Source: Paragemmobacter straminiformis
GTDB lineage: Bacteria > Pseudomonadota > Alphaproteobacteria > Rhodobacterales > Rhodobacteraceae
Assembly (NCBI RefSeq): GCF_014243445.1
Contig: NZ_JACLQD010000001.1
Location: 930,001 to 994,000, forward strand
Length of the DNA stretch: 64,000 nucleotides
Direction of reading: 5' to 3'
The notes below the pieces were generated by a model, which made no database searches, had not been told where the DNA came from, and saw only the letters and a list, made by a program, of their open reading frames with translations. Made by a program: the position numbers and the translations under genes. This document shows positions 7,798 through 17,401 of this stretch, piece after piece. How positions within the stretch are numbered: the stretch's first letter is position 1; each line of letters starts with the position of its first letter.

Positions 7798-10700
7798 TCA
7801 GGCTCCCATATGGGCGTCGATCGCCGCCAGCACCGCAGCGGCCCGCGCGTCCCAAGTGATACCGTCCAGCACCGCCTCATACTCCGGCCCCCCCGGCGCG
7901 GGGGCGGCCAAGGCATCGCGCAACTGTGCGGCAAAGGCCTCGGCCCCGTCGGCAAAGCGGATATAGGGCAGCAGTTCGGCATCCACATTCTCGACCTCGG
8001 TCGACACGATGTGCCGCCCCGCCGCGAAGTAATTGTAGACCTTCAGCGGGTTCATGCTTGTGGTCAGCGCGTTCTTCAGATGCGGCACCAACGCCACGTC
8101 GAAAGCCCCGATGCAGCCATGCACCTGGTCATAGGGCACCACTCCGGTAAAGGTCACGTTGGGCAGCCCCTCGACCTCGGCCGTATCCTCTGCCCGCGCA
8201 CCGCCGCCGACGATGGCGAAATGCACATCCGGCATCGCCAACGCCGTGGCGCGGATCAGGCCCCAGTCGATCCGGTCGCGCAGGTTGCCGACATAGCCCG
8301 CAAGCGGGCGCGGCAGCCGGGCCAGCATCTCGGGCACCGCCAGCCCCTGCGCCACCCGCTCGGTCCCGTTCGGCACCACGCGGATATCGGCGGCAAGGGG
8401 CGCAAAGGCCTCGGCCACGGGCGCGCAATTGGTAAAGGTCAGGTCGAACAGCGGCAGCGTCGCCTCGTAGCTTGCCGCGATCTTCGGGCGATAGGCATCC
8501 GACATGGCGAAATTGCGCTGGTCGTCGATCAGGTCGCCGATGATCCCCCGAAAGGGGATCCGCGCCGCCACCGCCGGAAAGTCGAAGACCACGGGGCAGA
8601 CCCATGCATAGGCATTGGCGGCATCGATCCCCGCCGCCGTCATCTGCGCCTCGACCCATGCGGGATAATCGGCCAGCGACCTGCCCACCCCGGGCAACAC
8701 CGACCGCTTGCCCTTGCGATCCCAAAGATAGGTCCGCGCCCGCATCGCCCCGCTGTCGCGCAGCCCGTATTGGTTGGCGACCGTATTGCCCAGCACCATC
8801 GCCCCCGCCGACCCGCGTGAAGGGTCCGCGAGCTTTGCCAGATCCTGCACCTCCATCGGCGCATCCAGCTGCAACACCCGCCGCACCCGCCCCGAGGCGA
8901 CCAGATGCTTCATCATCATATCCGACCGCCGCCCGTAGATGCCGCTGTCGTTCTGCTTCCAGAACATCACCAGATCGAAGGCATCCGCCGCAGGCTCTGC
9001 CACCACCGCCGGAGCCGCAGGCCGCAGCGCCGCATAGCCCCGCTCGGCAATGTCGAGCAATTTGCGGAAACTCGGCGGCAGGCCCGGCCCTGCCTCGGCC
9101 GCCCGCGCAATCGCCAGTTCCAGCCGCTCGCGGTTGACGCGGAAGCCAAGCTCCTGCTCGAAGGCCTCGCGCACCGCCCGCCGCCCGACATGGGCCATGC
9201 CCGCGTCCCGCTCGGCCCGCAACGCGGTCAGCCGTTCGGCCAGACCGTCTGCCTCGATCACCTCGACCATCCCTTGCAGCGCAAGGTCGCGCAAGGGCGG
9301 CACATCGGTCACCAGAATGGGCAGACCAAAGGCCCCCGCATCCGATACCTTGGCCGGAATCTGGTATTGGCTGATCGGATGCACCTTGTCCTGCAACAGC
9401 ACGACCGCATCGCCCGCCACGATGTTCGACGGCAAATCCTCAAAGGCGCAATCGGGGTGATAGACGATCCGCGCGCCCTTGTGCCTGTCGAGTTCCGCCC
9501 TGATCCGCTTGTCGGTGATCGTGCCGACCAGATGCAGCACGAAGCGCTTGTCCTCAAGCGCGGCCAGGGTTTTCGCGATGTCGAATACCCCTTTGTGCGC
9601 CCGCGCCGTGCCGACAAAGACCAGCGCGAAATCGTCATCCGCCATCCCCATCCGCGCCCGCTCGGCGGCACGGTCGAAACGGTCGGCGTGAAAGTCGGCC
9701 TCGTCGCGCGCATGGCGCACCATGATCCCGCCAAAGCGTTTGCGCAGCGCCATGTTCGACACGATCACCGCATCCGCATCGCGCACGATCCCGTCGGCCG
9801 CCCGCGTGGCCAGTTCGCCATAGGGCTCGCGCAGCGCATCAACCCCTGCGGCGGCCAGATCATCAAGCGGCGCGCTCGTCTCGTCGGGGAAGAAGGACAG
9901 CTCGAAATCGTCCACATCCAGCACCAGCGGGCAGCCGCAGCGTTCCTTGATCAGCGCACCCAGCAAAAGCGAGGGCAGCCGCGGCTTGCAGGCGACGACC
10001 AGATCGTAATCCGCCGCCGAAGCCATCGCCACGGCGGCGGGCCAATAGTCCTCCATGCTCTTGCAGGCAAAGCCCCGCACCTTGCGGTTGCTTCCCGCAA
10101 TCGGACCCCAGACCTTGCCGCCGAACCGCGACCAGATCGGCCCGATCAATTCCACATCCCAATCGCGTTCGAGCAGATCATAGATCACCATCGCCCGACC
10201 GACCGGATTGTGCCCCAGATCCCACGCGATCACCGCCGCGCGTTTGCGCTTTGCGGGGGCGGCGACGGCCGCAGGCTTTGCCACGGGCGCGGGCTTTGGT
10301 TCCGGCGTCACCACGGCGGCCCGCACGTCGCGCAGATCGACCCAACGGTCCACGCCCCATTTCCGCGCGATGAAATCCCGCCGCGCATCCTCGATCCCTC
10401 GGGGCAGGAATTCGACCACGAACCCCCGCTGCGACATCGCCGAAAAGTCCCGCGCATCGGTCAGGAACACGGGCCGCAGCGCAGCGCCCTGCCGTTGCTG
10501 CTGCACGATGGCCGACACGGCGGCATCAAGATCAGCGCCGCGCAAACCGGTCACGTCACAGGCGACCGTCTCGCAGGCGCCCAACCCTTGGGTCAGCGCG
10601 CCAAAGCCCGTGGGCGCCACCATCGGCACATCCGGCAGCACCGCCGCGGGCCAGCCGGCATCGGCCACATCCCCGACCGCCACCGCCGCCCGCGCCCCCG

Positions 10701-10857
10701 CCGCCCGCGCCCCTGCCGCCCGCGCTACTGGGGCCAGCCTCGGCCCCAGCGTCACCACCCGCGCCGTCTTGCCGCTGCTCTTCTGCACCAGCCCGTGCAG
10801 CGCCTGCGAAGCGCGGTGCAGCTGCTCGACACGTCCCATCAGCTCGATCCGGTTCAT
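7798..10857 (-). CDS. Large glycosyltransferase with two GT4-like units
   Basis: A 1019-residue cytoplasmic protein. Residues about 1-205 form an Ala-rich lead with an RAAGARAAGARAA low-complexity run and a Pro/Lys linker. Two GT-B glycosyltransferase units follow. The first (about 210-610) has an ALVFVGTARAHKGVFDIAKT nucleotide-sugar strand and VLLQDKVHPISQYQIPAK acceptor loop. The second (about 640-1019) has PLAGYVGNLRDRIDW, FAIVGGG and SMNPLKVYNYFAAGRHIVST, a classical GT4 donor-binding E/P region in variant form. Sits between a MurG-like transferase (16-base gap) and a pyruvyl transferase (3-base gap), so it probably adds two sugars to one surface glycan. The glycan is unknown. Confidence 0.8.
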   Translation of the reverse strand: MNRIELMGRVEQLHRASQALHGLVQKSSGKTARVVTLGPRLAPVARAAGARAAGARAAVAVGDVADAGWPAAVLPDVPMVAPTGFGALTQGLGACETVACDVTGLRGADLDAAVSAIVQQQRQGAALRPVFLTDARDFSAMSQRGFVVEFLPRGIEDARRDFIARKWGVDRWVDLRDVRAAVVTPEPKPAPVAKPAAVAAPAKRKRAAVIAWDLGHNPVGRAMVIYDLLERDWDVELIGPIWSRFGGKVWGPIAGSNRKVRGFACKSMEDYWPAAVAMASAADYDLVVACKPRLPSLLLGALIKERCGCPLVLDVDDFELSFFPDETSAPLDDLAAAGVDALREPYGELATRAADGIVRDADAVIVSNMALRKRFGGIMVRHARDEADFHADRFDRAAERARMGMADDDFALVFVGTARAHKGVFDIAKTLAALEDKRFVLHLVGTITDKRIRAELDRHKGARIVYHPDCAFEDLPSNIVAGDAVVLLQDKVHPISQYQIPAKVSDAGAFGLPILVTDVPPLRDLALQGMVEVIEADGLAERLTALRAERDAGMAHVGRRAVREAFEQELGFRVNRERLELAIARAAEAGPGLPPSFRKLLDIAERGYAALRPAAPAVVAEPAADAFDLVMFWKQNDSGIYGRRSDMMMKHLVASGRVRRVLQLDAPMEVQDLAKLADPSRGSAGAMVLGNTVANQYGLRDSGAMRARTYLWDRKGKRSVLPGVGRSLADYPAWVEAQMTAAGIDAANAYAWVCPVVFDFPAVAARIPFRGIIGDLIDDQRNFAMSDAYRPKIAASYEATLPLFDLTFTNCAPVAEAFAPLAADIRVVPNGTERVAQGLAVPEMLARLPRPLAGYVGNLRDRIDWGLIRATALAMPDVHFAIVGGGARAEDTAEVEGLPNVTFTGVVPYDQVHGCIGAFDVALVPHLKNALTTSMNPLKVYNYFAAGRHIVSTEVENVDAELLPYIRFADGAEAFAAQLRDALAAPAPGGPEYEAVLDGITWDARAAAVLAAIDAHMGA

Positions 10858-10873
10858 GGTCCCCGCCCCTGTC

Positions 10874-12841
10874 CTATTCCGCCGCCAGCGCCAGACGCGG
10901 CGCGATCCCTGCCAGCTCGACCAAGGCCGCAGCCGCAGCCTCTGCCCCGTTCGGGCGCGACAAAGCGCGGCACCGGTCCGCCAGATAGCTGCGTGCCGCG
11001 TCCTGCATCAGCAGGGGCACCATCTCGGCCAATTCATGCAGGTCGGTTTCCGAAATCTCGAAGGCCGCCGCATTGTCCTGCGCGAATTTCGCCCGCCCGT
11101 ACTGGTCATCCATCGTCGGATGGCGGTTGGCGACAAAGATCGTCGGCACCTCGAAGCCGATCAGCTCGTGGAACGAATTGTATCCCGCCGCCGAGATGCA
11201 GAAGTCGAAGGCGCGGATATACTGGCTGAGAGGAAAGCCCCGCAGCACGGTCACATCGGGCCACAGCGTCAGGGGCACCGACCCGTTCACCCATTCCGCC
11301 ACGCAAATCTGCAAACCGGGCACCTTGGCAAGCTCGGCCACGATCTGGTCGAGCATCGACAGAAGGTCGCGCTGATACCCCGACCCAAGCTGGACCAGCA
11401 CCGCAGGCCGCGCGGGGTTCAGCCCCAGCGCCGCCGCCGCCGCATCGCGCGCCAGCAACTCGCCCGGTTCCAGCAGCCGGATCGGATCGACCTGCAACGC
11501 CTCGTCCCGCAGCAGGGCGGTCACACCGTCATCCCGCTCGGCCGCCAGCTCGCCCGGTTCGATCACCAGATCGCACCAGCGCGCATTGGCCATGAAGGCG
11601 CTTGTCGTCTTACCCCACATGCCCCGCCGCACCCATGCCAGACGGCAATCGCGGCGCGAGGCGACGGCCCGCATCAACCCGTCCGACGGGTGGTTGCCGT
11701 CATAGATCACCAAGGCGGGGTCGTAGCGGTCGATGATCCGCCCCAGATGGGCCGCGAACCACGTATCCCACAACCCGAAATCGCCGCCCACCGCACCGGG
11801 CGAGGGGATGTATTCCACCGGATAGCCGAAGCTTTCCACCACGCCCACCGCCTGCGCCTGTGTGGCAAAGACGATCTCCGACGCAGGCCCGATCCGCCGC
11901 GCGATGGCCAGAAGCCGCGTCAGATGCCCGACACCCACGCCATTCGACGACAGGCACAGGATCGGCCGCTGCGGCGCTTCGGCGGGCAAGGCGCGGGTCT
12001 TGCCATATTTCGCGACCGGCCCCGCCCGGCAGGCTGCCACATAGGCCGCCGCATGCGTGCCATGTTGCGGCGCGGCAGCAAGCGCCACGCCCACACCGGT
12101 CGCCGGATCGCCGCTATAGACCGGCCCCGCACCATAGCGCGTCCGCAGGCCCGGATCGGCCACCACGGCACGCCCCGATGCCAGCATCGCCGCCACCAGC
12201 GCATCGGCCGCCTCGCGCAGCACCAGCACGTCGATCCCCGCCACAAGCCGGTCGATCGACAGGTCACAGCCGTCCAGCGCGATGTGATCCATCTCTTCCA
12301 GACCGGCCACCTCGGGCGCCGTGCCGATCCAGCCCACGGCCTTGCGGCGCTTGGGCATGTCCGGCACCGGCAGCGCCTCGGCCACCGGAAGCCATGTCCG
12401 CCCGAAGGGCCCGGGCCTGCGCCCCGCCGTCCGGCGCAATTCTCCGTAAACCGCATGGCGGCGCACCCGCACATGCGGGCCAAATCCCGCCCGCTGGATC
12501 ACATCCGCAGGCGTGTGGCACACCACCGCAACCTCGCGCAGCCCGTCCCAGGGCAGCCCGAAGCGGTCAATCTCAAGCGTTGCGGGCGCATGGACGATCA
12601 TCCGCGCGGCACCCGCTCCGGCCTCGTCCGCGCCCAGCCTGCGCGCCAGCCCACGGCGCAGGCATGTCTGTATTTCCGCGGCGATGCAGGCACCGCTGTC
12701 GGGCGTCACCGCCTGCAACAGGCCGATGCCCAGCCCCTGCCCGGCCAAAAGACGGATTTCCTGCGCCAGCCTGCGGCCCATATCGCCTGCCACCGTGAAA
12801 TCGGCAGCCATGATCAGGTCCAGACGTTGCAACGGGGTCAT
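10874..12841 (-). CDS. Glycosyltransferase with C-terminal MurG/GT28-like domain
   Basis: A 655-residue protein, first gene of the glycan operon. The N-terminal half (about 1-300) has a GT-B-like fold with LDLIMAADFTVAGDMGRRLA and VVCHTPADVIQRAGF. The C-terminal half begins with LCLSSNGVGVGHLTRLLAIA, the glycine-rich GHxxR loop of MurG/GT28 enzymes, and ends with VLVQLGSGYQRD, then a donor-site stretch SAAGYNSFHELIGFEVPTIF. I chose the ATG at 12841 over an upstream start. Donor and acceptor sugars cannot be told. No membrane segment or flippase is in this operon, so the rest of the pathway must lie elsewhere. Confidence 0.75.
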   Translation of the reverse strand: MTPLQRLDLIMAADFTVAGDMGRRLAQEIRLLAGQGLGIGLLQAVTPDSGACIAAEIQTCLRRGLARRLGADEAGAGAARMIVHAPATLEIDRFGLPWDGLREVAVVCHTPADVIQRAGFGPHVRVRRHAVYGELRRTAGRRPGPFGRTWLPVAEALPVPDMPKRRKAVGWIGTAPEVAGLEEMDHIALDGCDLSIDRLVAGIDVLVLREAADALVAAMLASGRAVVADPGLRTRYGAGPVYSGDPATGVGVALAAAPQHGTHAAAYVAACRAGPVAKYGKTRALPAEAPQRPILCLSSNGVGVGHLTRLLAIARRIGPASEIVFATQAQAVGVVESFGYPVEYIPSPGAVGGDFGLWDTWFAAHLGRIIDRYDPALVIYDGNHPSDGLMRAVASRRDCRLAWVRRGMWGKTTSAFMANARWCDLVIEPGELAAERDDGVTALLRDEALQVDPIRLLEPGELLARDAAAAALGLNPARPAVLVQLGSGYQRDLLSMLDQIVAELAKVPGLQICVAEWVNGSVPLTLWPDVTVLRGFPLSQYIRAFDFCISAAGYNSFHELIGFEVPTIFVANRHPTMDDQYGRAKFAQDNAAAFEISETDLHELAEMVPLLMQDAARSYLADRCRALSRPNGAEAAAAALVELAGIAPRLALAAE

Positions 12842-13009
12842 TCCTCGGCACTCCTTGGCCAGACGGTCGCCCCTCCGAAGCAAGCCGCCTCCGGCCGGCG
12901 CCTGCGGTGCAGGTCCGTCGGTCAGCTTCGGTTCGCTTCGGAAAAGGCAGCTTCTTCGCCGGACCTCGGCACGGTCACCCGCGCCCGGACCGGCTTGGTT
13001 CGGTCAGGT

Positions 13010-13345
13010 TCAGCCGTGGTAGGCGTGCGGGTTGCCCACGCCCGGGTTTTCCGGCCCGCCGGCAGCTTTCGGGTTGTCCGATTTCTCGTACCCCTGCGAG
13101 TTCGAGTGTTCGCCAGCGGCGGAACCGCCATTGCCGTTCCCGTTCCCGTTGCCGTTGCCGTTCCCGTTGCCCTTCTGTCCGCCTTCGGATGACCCCGAGT
13201 CCGAGCTGGAGTGTTCGGCAGCGGCGGAACCGCCTTTGCCGTTCCCGTTCCCGTTGCCCTTCTGTCCTGCTTCGGATGCCCCGGCTGCCGCTAGCGACAG
13301 ACCCGTGGCGATGGCGATGACGCGCATCAGTTCGCGACGATCCAT
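13010..13345 (-). CDS. Secreted Gly-Asn-repeat protein
   Basis: A 111-residue exported protein. The N-terminus (MDRRELMRVIAIATGLSLAA, cut near ASEA) is a signal peptide; the rest is a duplicated module, G-Q-K followed by a Gly-Asn dipeptide run, then GGSAA and EHS. The first module has four GN pairs ending GNGK, the second seven. The Gly-Asn runs come from a hexanucleotide repeat in the DNA. A Shine-Dalgarno-like AGGGG about nine bases upstream supports the start at 13345. No family recognised; low complexity suggests a flexible extracellular or periplasmic protein. Confidence 0.65.
   Translation of the reverse strand: MDRRELMRVIAIATGLSLAAAGASEAGQKGNGNGNGKGGSAAAEHSSSDSGSSEGGQKGNGNGNGNGNGNGNGGSAAGEHSNSQGYEKSDNPKAAGGPENPGVGNPHAYHG
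13130..13171. repeat. Hexanucleotide repeat encoding Gly-Asn
   Basis: Seven tandem GTTSCC-type hexamers (GTTCCC or GTTGCC on the plus strand) encode the longer Gly-Asn run. A shorter tract of the same unit is at about 13236-13259. Slippage here would change the number of GN pairs without a frameshift, since the unit is two codons. Confidence 0.8.
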
Positions 13346-13748
13346 AAAAGTAATCCCCTGAGTGTGTGAAAAACAGATTGCACCGATTACAGGTCACACG
13401 GGTCCGGCAATGGACCCGGGGGCAGGGTCTTGGCAGCACCTTTGCCCCGGCAGTTTTGCTGCACTGCAACACAGCTTTGGATTGTGGCGGAACTGCGACA
13501 GAATCCGGCCGCAACATGGCGCGCCGCGGTTTGGCCGCAAAAACTTCACCCCGCGCCCCGCTTTCTGCCCTGACGAAGGCGCTGCCGCCCAAACTTAGGT
13601 CGGGGCCGCACAGACCAATGTTTGCAAGGCCGCCTTGCAGCTTCGGGTTGCTTTTGTGGCAAAACGAATCACTGCCGACCGGCTGCAAAACGATGGGGAT
13701 CACAGGCTTTCGCCCATGACCCCCCGCCTTTTGCGCAGATTTGCAGCC
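13346..13748. other. 403-base gap before the RTX gene stop
   Basis: No convincing gene. It is the upstream region of the Gly-Asn protein and the 3-prime flank of the RTX gene. The only structure noticed is a perfect 7-bp hairpin, CGGGTCC-GGCAAT-GGACCCG, at 13399-13418, in the 5-prime flank of the Gly-Asn protein. Short open frames here lack the local codon bias. Confidence 0.5.
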
Positions 13749-16700
13749 TTAGACGAGCAAGGTCGTATCGTAGCTCAACCCTTGGGTTGCAACCCCCAGC
13801 AGAGTGATCGAACCGCCATCCATCGACGCATTGTCGCTGAAATCGCCGAAGGACTGGTTCAGCACCCCGTCGTCGCGATAGTCGGCCACCGCCTCGGCGA
13901 GGGACGAGTACCACGAGGTCAGGTCGATCCAGTCGTTGTTCGACGGGTCGCCATCATTGATAGCAGAACCGCTCTGGTTGAAGTCGGTGACCGTCATCTG
14001 GCCACCTGCGACAAAGACAAAGCTGTCCGCCCCGTCGCCGCCGGTCAGCGTGTCATGCCCGGTTCCGCCGACCAATGTGTCGGCATCAAGACCGCCGTTC
14101 AGCAGATCGTTGCCCTCGTCGCCCGACAGGTAATCACTGTCATCACCGCCAAAGACGGTATCATTGCCCGCGCCGCCAAGAATGGCGTCCTGGTCGTTGA
14201 AGGCCAGCGGATCGGTCGCATCGGCGGCGGCAAAGGGAACGTTGCCCTGCGACAGACCGCCATAGATCAGGTCGTTTCCGGCTCCGCCCTCGATATAGTC
14301 CGACCCTTCGCCACCGATGACCGTGTCATTCCCGTCCTCGGCCAGCAGCGCATCGGCATCGATGCCGCCATCGATCAGGTCCGCGCCCGTCCCGCCATAG
14401 ACAAGATCGGCATCGTCTCCGGCAAGCACCGTGTCGTTGCCCGCACCGCCATAGACCGAATCCGCGTCGTCGAAGGGATGCGCGTCGGGCAGGTTGATGT
14501 TGGGCAAGCCGCTGTCATAGGCATCGACGCCCGAACCCGACCGGACCAGATCGTCACCCTGTCCACCCGAAAGCTGGTCGGCACCGTTCCGGCCGATCAG
14601 CACATCGTTGCCCGCCCCTCCGGCAAAGCTGTCGTCGCCCTCGGTGCCGGTAATCGTATAGTCCGCCCCGCCCAGCAGGATCTTCTCGAAGCTCTCGAAG
14701 GTCACCCGCCCCGCGCCTTGCGTGATCGTGCCGCTGTCCGCGCCCGTATAGGTGATCGACACACCCCCGCCCGCCGTGGTCAGGTCAAGCGTATCGGTGC
14801 CGTCCCCGCCGTAAAGCGTTCCGGTCCCGAACCCGTTGGTCACGATGGCCACATCGTCGCCCGCGCCAGCCTTGACCAGCACGTCACCGCCGCCTGCGGC
14901 CAGCGTGTCGTTGCCCGCGCCACCGTCCAGCGTATCGGCCCCCGTGCCACCCGAAAGCACATCGTTGCCCTCGCCGCCGACAAGCACGTCATCGCCTTCG
15001 TCGCCCGAAATCGAGTCGTTGCCCGTGCCGCCATCGACGCTGTCATTGCCCGCTCCGGCAAAGACCGTGTCATTGCCGCCTGCGGCAAGGATCGTGTCGT
15101 TCAGCCCGTCCGGCCCGTCGATCCGGTCGCCCTGCGCATCGGGGAACAGAACCGGCATCAGGTCATTGCCATCGGTCCCGTTCACCACGCCATCCGGCTT
15201 GGCGAAGATCTCGCAGACGCTGAAATCCGGTGCCGCCGCGACGTTGGCGGCGCGGTCGAACCAGTAGAACTGGTAATGCATGCTCTCGAAGGTGAACGCC
15301 TGGTTGATTGCGGTCGGGCTCCACGTCCCGTCCGAATTCTGCGCCCATCCGGCAGCAAGCGCCGCCGAGGCAAAGGCCAGCTCCTTGCCCGCAGGGGCCT
15401 CGACACGGATGCCGTTGCCGCCAAGGCCGTCGGCGGTGATCACCGTATCCTGCGCCGCAGGCTGGCCGAGGATCAGGTTGTCGCTGCCCCCGTTCATGGC
15501 GATGTTGCCAAGCACGAACCAGTTGTCGCCCACCTTGATGTATTCGCCACGGGTCTGGTTGTTCGACCCGACGATATGCCCGCCGACATAAAGGTTGTCG
15601 CCGATCACCACGCCGTTCTGGTCGTTGCAGCCCCCCAGCACGATGCTGCAAGTGACGTTCAGGTTGTTGCCCGCCTGCATAAGCTGCAAGCTCTCGTTGC
15701 TGCCAAGGTTGACGTCGCCCTTCACCGTCACGTTGTCACCGATGGCAAGGCAGTTCTCGGCGAAGTTCGAGTTCATGCAGATCGACCCGCAGCCCAGCTT
15801 GCCGATGACGGTGTTGTCCCCCACCAGCAAATCGTTGTCGCTGTAGTTCGAATTCATGTAGACCGAAGCGCCGATGGCGCTGTTCGCGCCCAGCAGGAAG
15901 ACGTTGTCGCTGTAGTTCGAATTCATGAACACGGCGCCGCCCACCTTGGCGGCGGTTCCCAGCGTCAGGTCGTTGTCGCTATAGTTCGAATGCAGATAGA
16001 TCGACTGGCCGACCACCGCATTCAGGCCCATCGTCACCGTGTTGTCGCTGTAGTTGGAGTGCAGGTCCACCGCCCCCCCGACCGCCGAGTTGTCGCCCGC
16101 CGTAAAGGACGCCACCGCATAGTTCGACGCCATGGCAACCGTGCCCGTGACCGACAGGGCATCGCCCGCGGCAAAGGTCATGTGGTTCGTGTCCGCCGCC
16201 GATCCGTCGCCGAACATGCAAACCGTGCCCTTGACCGTGGCATTGTCGCCCAGCGTCAGGCTCTTGTCCGCGAAATGGCCCGCCATGTTCACATCGCAGT
16301 TGAACACCGCGCCATCTCCGGCGGTCACGTTCATCGTCGTGTAATGCGCATTCAGGGTGAATTGCTGGTTGAAGGTGACGTTGTCGCCCGCCGTCACCGT
16401 CGCCTTCTCGGAATCGCACATGACGACGCCGTTGAACGTCACACCGTTGCCCGCCGTCACCGTATCGGTTCCCGCCGAGCCGACGATCAGCCCCACCTTG
16501 GCCCCGTCACCCGCCACCACGTTGATCGCCTTGGCAGACGAGGCCAGCAGTTGCACCCCGTCGGCATCCACGCCCGCCGCAATCTTGACCGTCGCCTCGA
16601 CCCCCGGAAAGAAGGTGATCGCCCCCTGGTTCACAAAGGGCAGGCCGGTGACGTTCTGGTTGAACTGCACCTCGACCGGTCCGGTCTGCCCGTTGGCCAT

Positions 16701-16859
16701 CTGGATGATCGTGTTCGAGCTGAAGCCGTTGTCGACGATGAACACATCACCGGGCTTGGCCGTGATCAGCCCCGCATTCACCTGCGGAAAGCCGTTGACG
16801 TTGCCGGGGTCGACAGTCCCGACCGGGGCGTTGAAAGCGACGATGTAGTAGGTTGTCAT
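13749..16859 (-). CDS. RTX-type calcium-binding protein with N-terminal 23-residue solenoid repeat
   Basis: About 1036 residues. No Sec signal peptide, as expected for type I secretion. Residues about 130-450 carry repeats of roughly 23 residues, clearest as four units beginning SNYSDN with a following x-L-x-x-G strand, probably a beta-solenoid; several cysteines occur in this part, unusual for an RTX protein. Residues about 590-960 carry many GG-x-G-N/D-D nonapeptides that bind calcium in a beta-roll (for example GGAGNDTV, GGTGADTL). The C-terminus ends LSYDTTLLV, a plausible type I signal. AGAGAG-like AGAGAG lies 7 bases before the ATG at 16859; an ATG six bases upstream is less well placed. 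No ABC exporter genes are adjacent. An adhesin or surface-layer-like role is inference. Confidence 0.85.
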   Translation of the reverse strand: MTTYYIVAFNAPVGTVDPGNVNGFPQVNAGLITAKPGDVFIVDNGFSSNTIIQMANGQTGPVEVQFNQNVTGLPFVNQGAITFFPGVEATVKIAAGVDADGVQLLASSAKAINVVAGDGAKVGLIVGSAGTDTVTAGNGVTFNGVVMCDSEKATVTAGDNVTFNQQFTLNAHYTTMNVTAGDGAVFNCDVNMAGHFADKSLTLGDNATVKGTVCMFGDGSAADTNHMTFAAGDALSVTGTVAMASNYAVASFTAGDNSAVGGAVDLHSNYSDNTVTMGLNAVVGQSIYLHSNYSDNDLTLGTAAKVGGAVFMNSNYSDNVFLLGANSAIGASVYMNSNYSDNDLLVGDNTVIGKLGCGSICMNSNFAENCLAIGDNVTVKGDVNLGSNESLQLMQAGNNLNVTCSIVLGGCNDQNGVVIGDNLYVGGHIVGSNNQTRGEYIKVGDNWFVLGNIAMNGGSDNLILGQPAAQDTVITADGLGGNGIRVEAPAGKELAFASAALAAGWAQNSDGTWSPTAINQAFTFESMHYQFYWFDRAANVAAAPDFSVCEIFAKPDGVVNGTDGNDLMPVLFPDAQGDRIDGPDGLNDTILAAGGNDTVFAGAGNDSVDGGTGNDSISGDEGDDVLVGGEGNDVLSGGTGADTLDGGAGNDTLAAGGGDVLVKAGAGDDVAIVTNGFGTGTLYGGDGTDTLDLTTAGGGVSITYTGADSGTITQGAGRVTFESFEKILLGGADYTITGTEGDDSFAGGAGNDVLIGRNGADQLSGGQGDDLVRSGSGVDAYDSGLPNINLPDAHPFDDADSVYGGAGNDTVLAGDDADLVYGGTGADLIDGGIDADALLAEDGNDTVIGGEGSDYIEGGAGNDLIYGGLSQGNVPFAAADATDPLAFNDQDAILGGAGNDTVFGGDDSDYLSGDEGNDLLNGGLDADTLVGGTGHDTLTGGDGADSFVFVAGGQMTVTDFNQSGSAINDGDPSNNDWIDLTSWYSSLAEAVADYRDDGVLNQSFGDFSDNASMDGGSITLLGVATQGLSYDTTLLV
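15834..16110. repeat. 69-bp coding repeats (SNYSDN units)
   Basis: Within the RTX gene, near-identical coding blocks repeat about every 69 bases: each encodes SNYSDN followed by a hydrophobic strand and a Gly turn. On the plus strand the marker GTTGTCGCTGTAGTT recurs with few changes. One unit is longer by four residues (27). Confidence 0.75.
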
Positions 16860-17401
16860 ACGCACATACTCTCTAAACTGGGGGCTCCGGAACCGGAGCG
16901 ATACCGGCCGGCCATGACAGGCCGACCCTTGCTGCTACTGACGCGAAACCGGGTGCCGGACAGGCCGGACCCGAACCTTGCCGTGGTCAGGGATGGGTTT
17001 TTCGGGGAAACGTCGCGACGCTTGCGTCTCTGCGACAGGACCGATGCCACGCACCGGAAACAGGGGACGTCATTTCGAACATGTTCACCTCGTACCACAC
17101 ATGTCGAACTGCACCTTTACCCGCCCCCACGGTTTGACCGGAACCTTCCGGCCGCGCTGCAATTCGCCCCGAAAGAACGCGCAACACCGGATTCAAGGCA
17201 AGGTTTTTTTTGTGAATTCCCTAATTTTTCCGCCCGCCCTGCCGTAAGGCATGCCATGCGGCGGCCCTGCGCCTCGGCCAAACCGCACCACGGCTCAACC
17301 TGCGGTTTCAATCGCCTGCCGCGCCCGTCCCGCGCCGCCGCAGTCGTTCCGTTTCGCACGGCATCGCGGCAACGCCTTGGCGGAAAAGCCTTTCGCCGCC
17401 C
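16860..17401. other. 542-base gap upstream of the RTX gene
   Basis: No gene recognised. It contains the upstream region of the RTX gene and the 3-prime flank of the SHMT-like gene. It is more AT-rich than the surroundings around 17200-17240 (long T runs). A perfect 10-bp palindrome GAACATGTTC at 17077-17086 could be an operator. Just after the SHMT-like stop (about 17375-17400) an imperfect stem of GGCGG and CCGCC around AAAGGCTTTT may act as a weak terminator on the minus strand. Confidence 0.4.

Noticed and set aside
10208-13192. 994-codon plus-strand frame opposite the glycosyltransferases
   Set aside because: Arg/Pro/His-rich shadow of two well-supported minus-strand genes.
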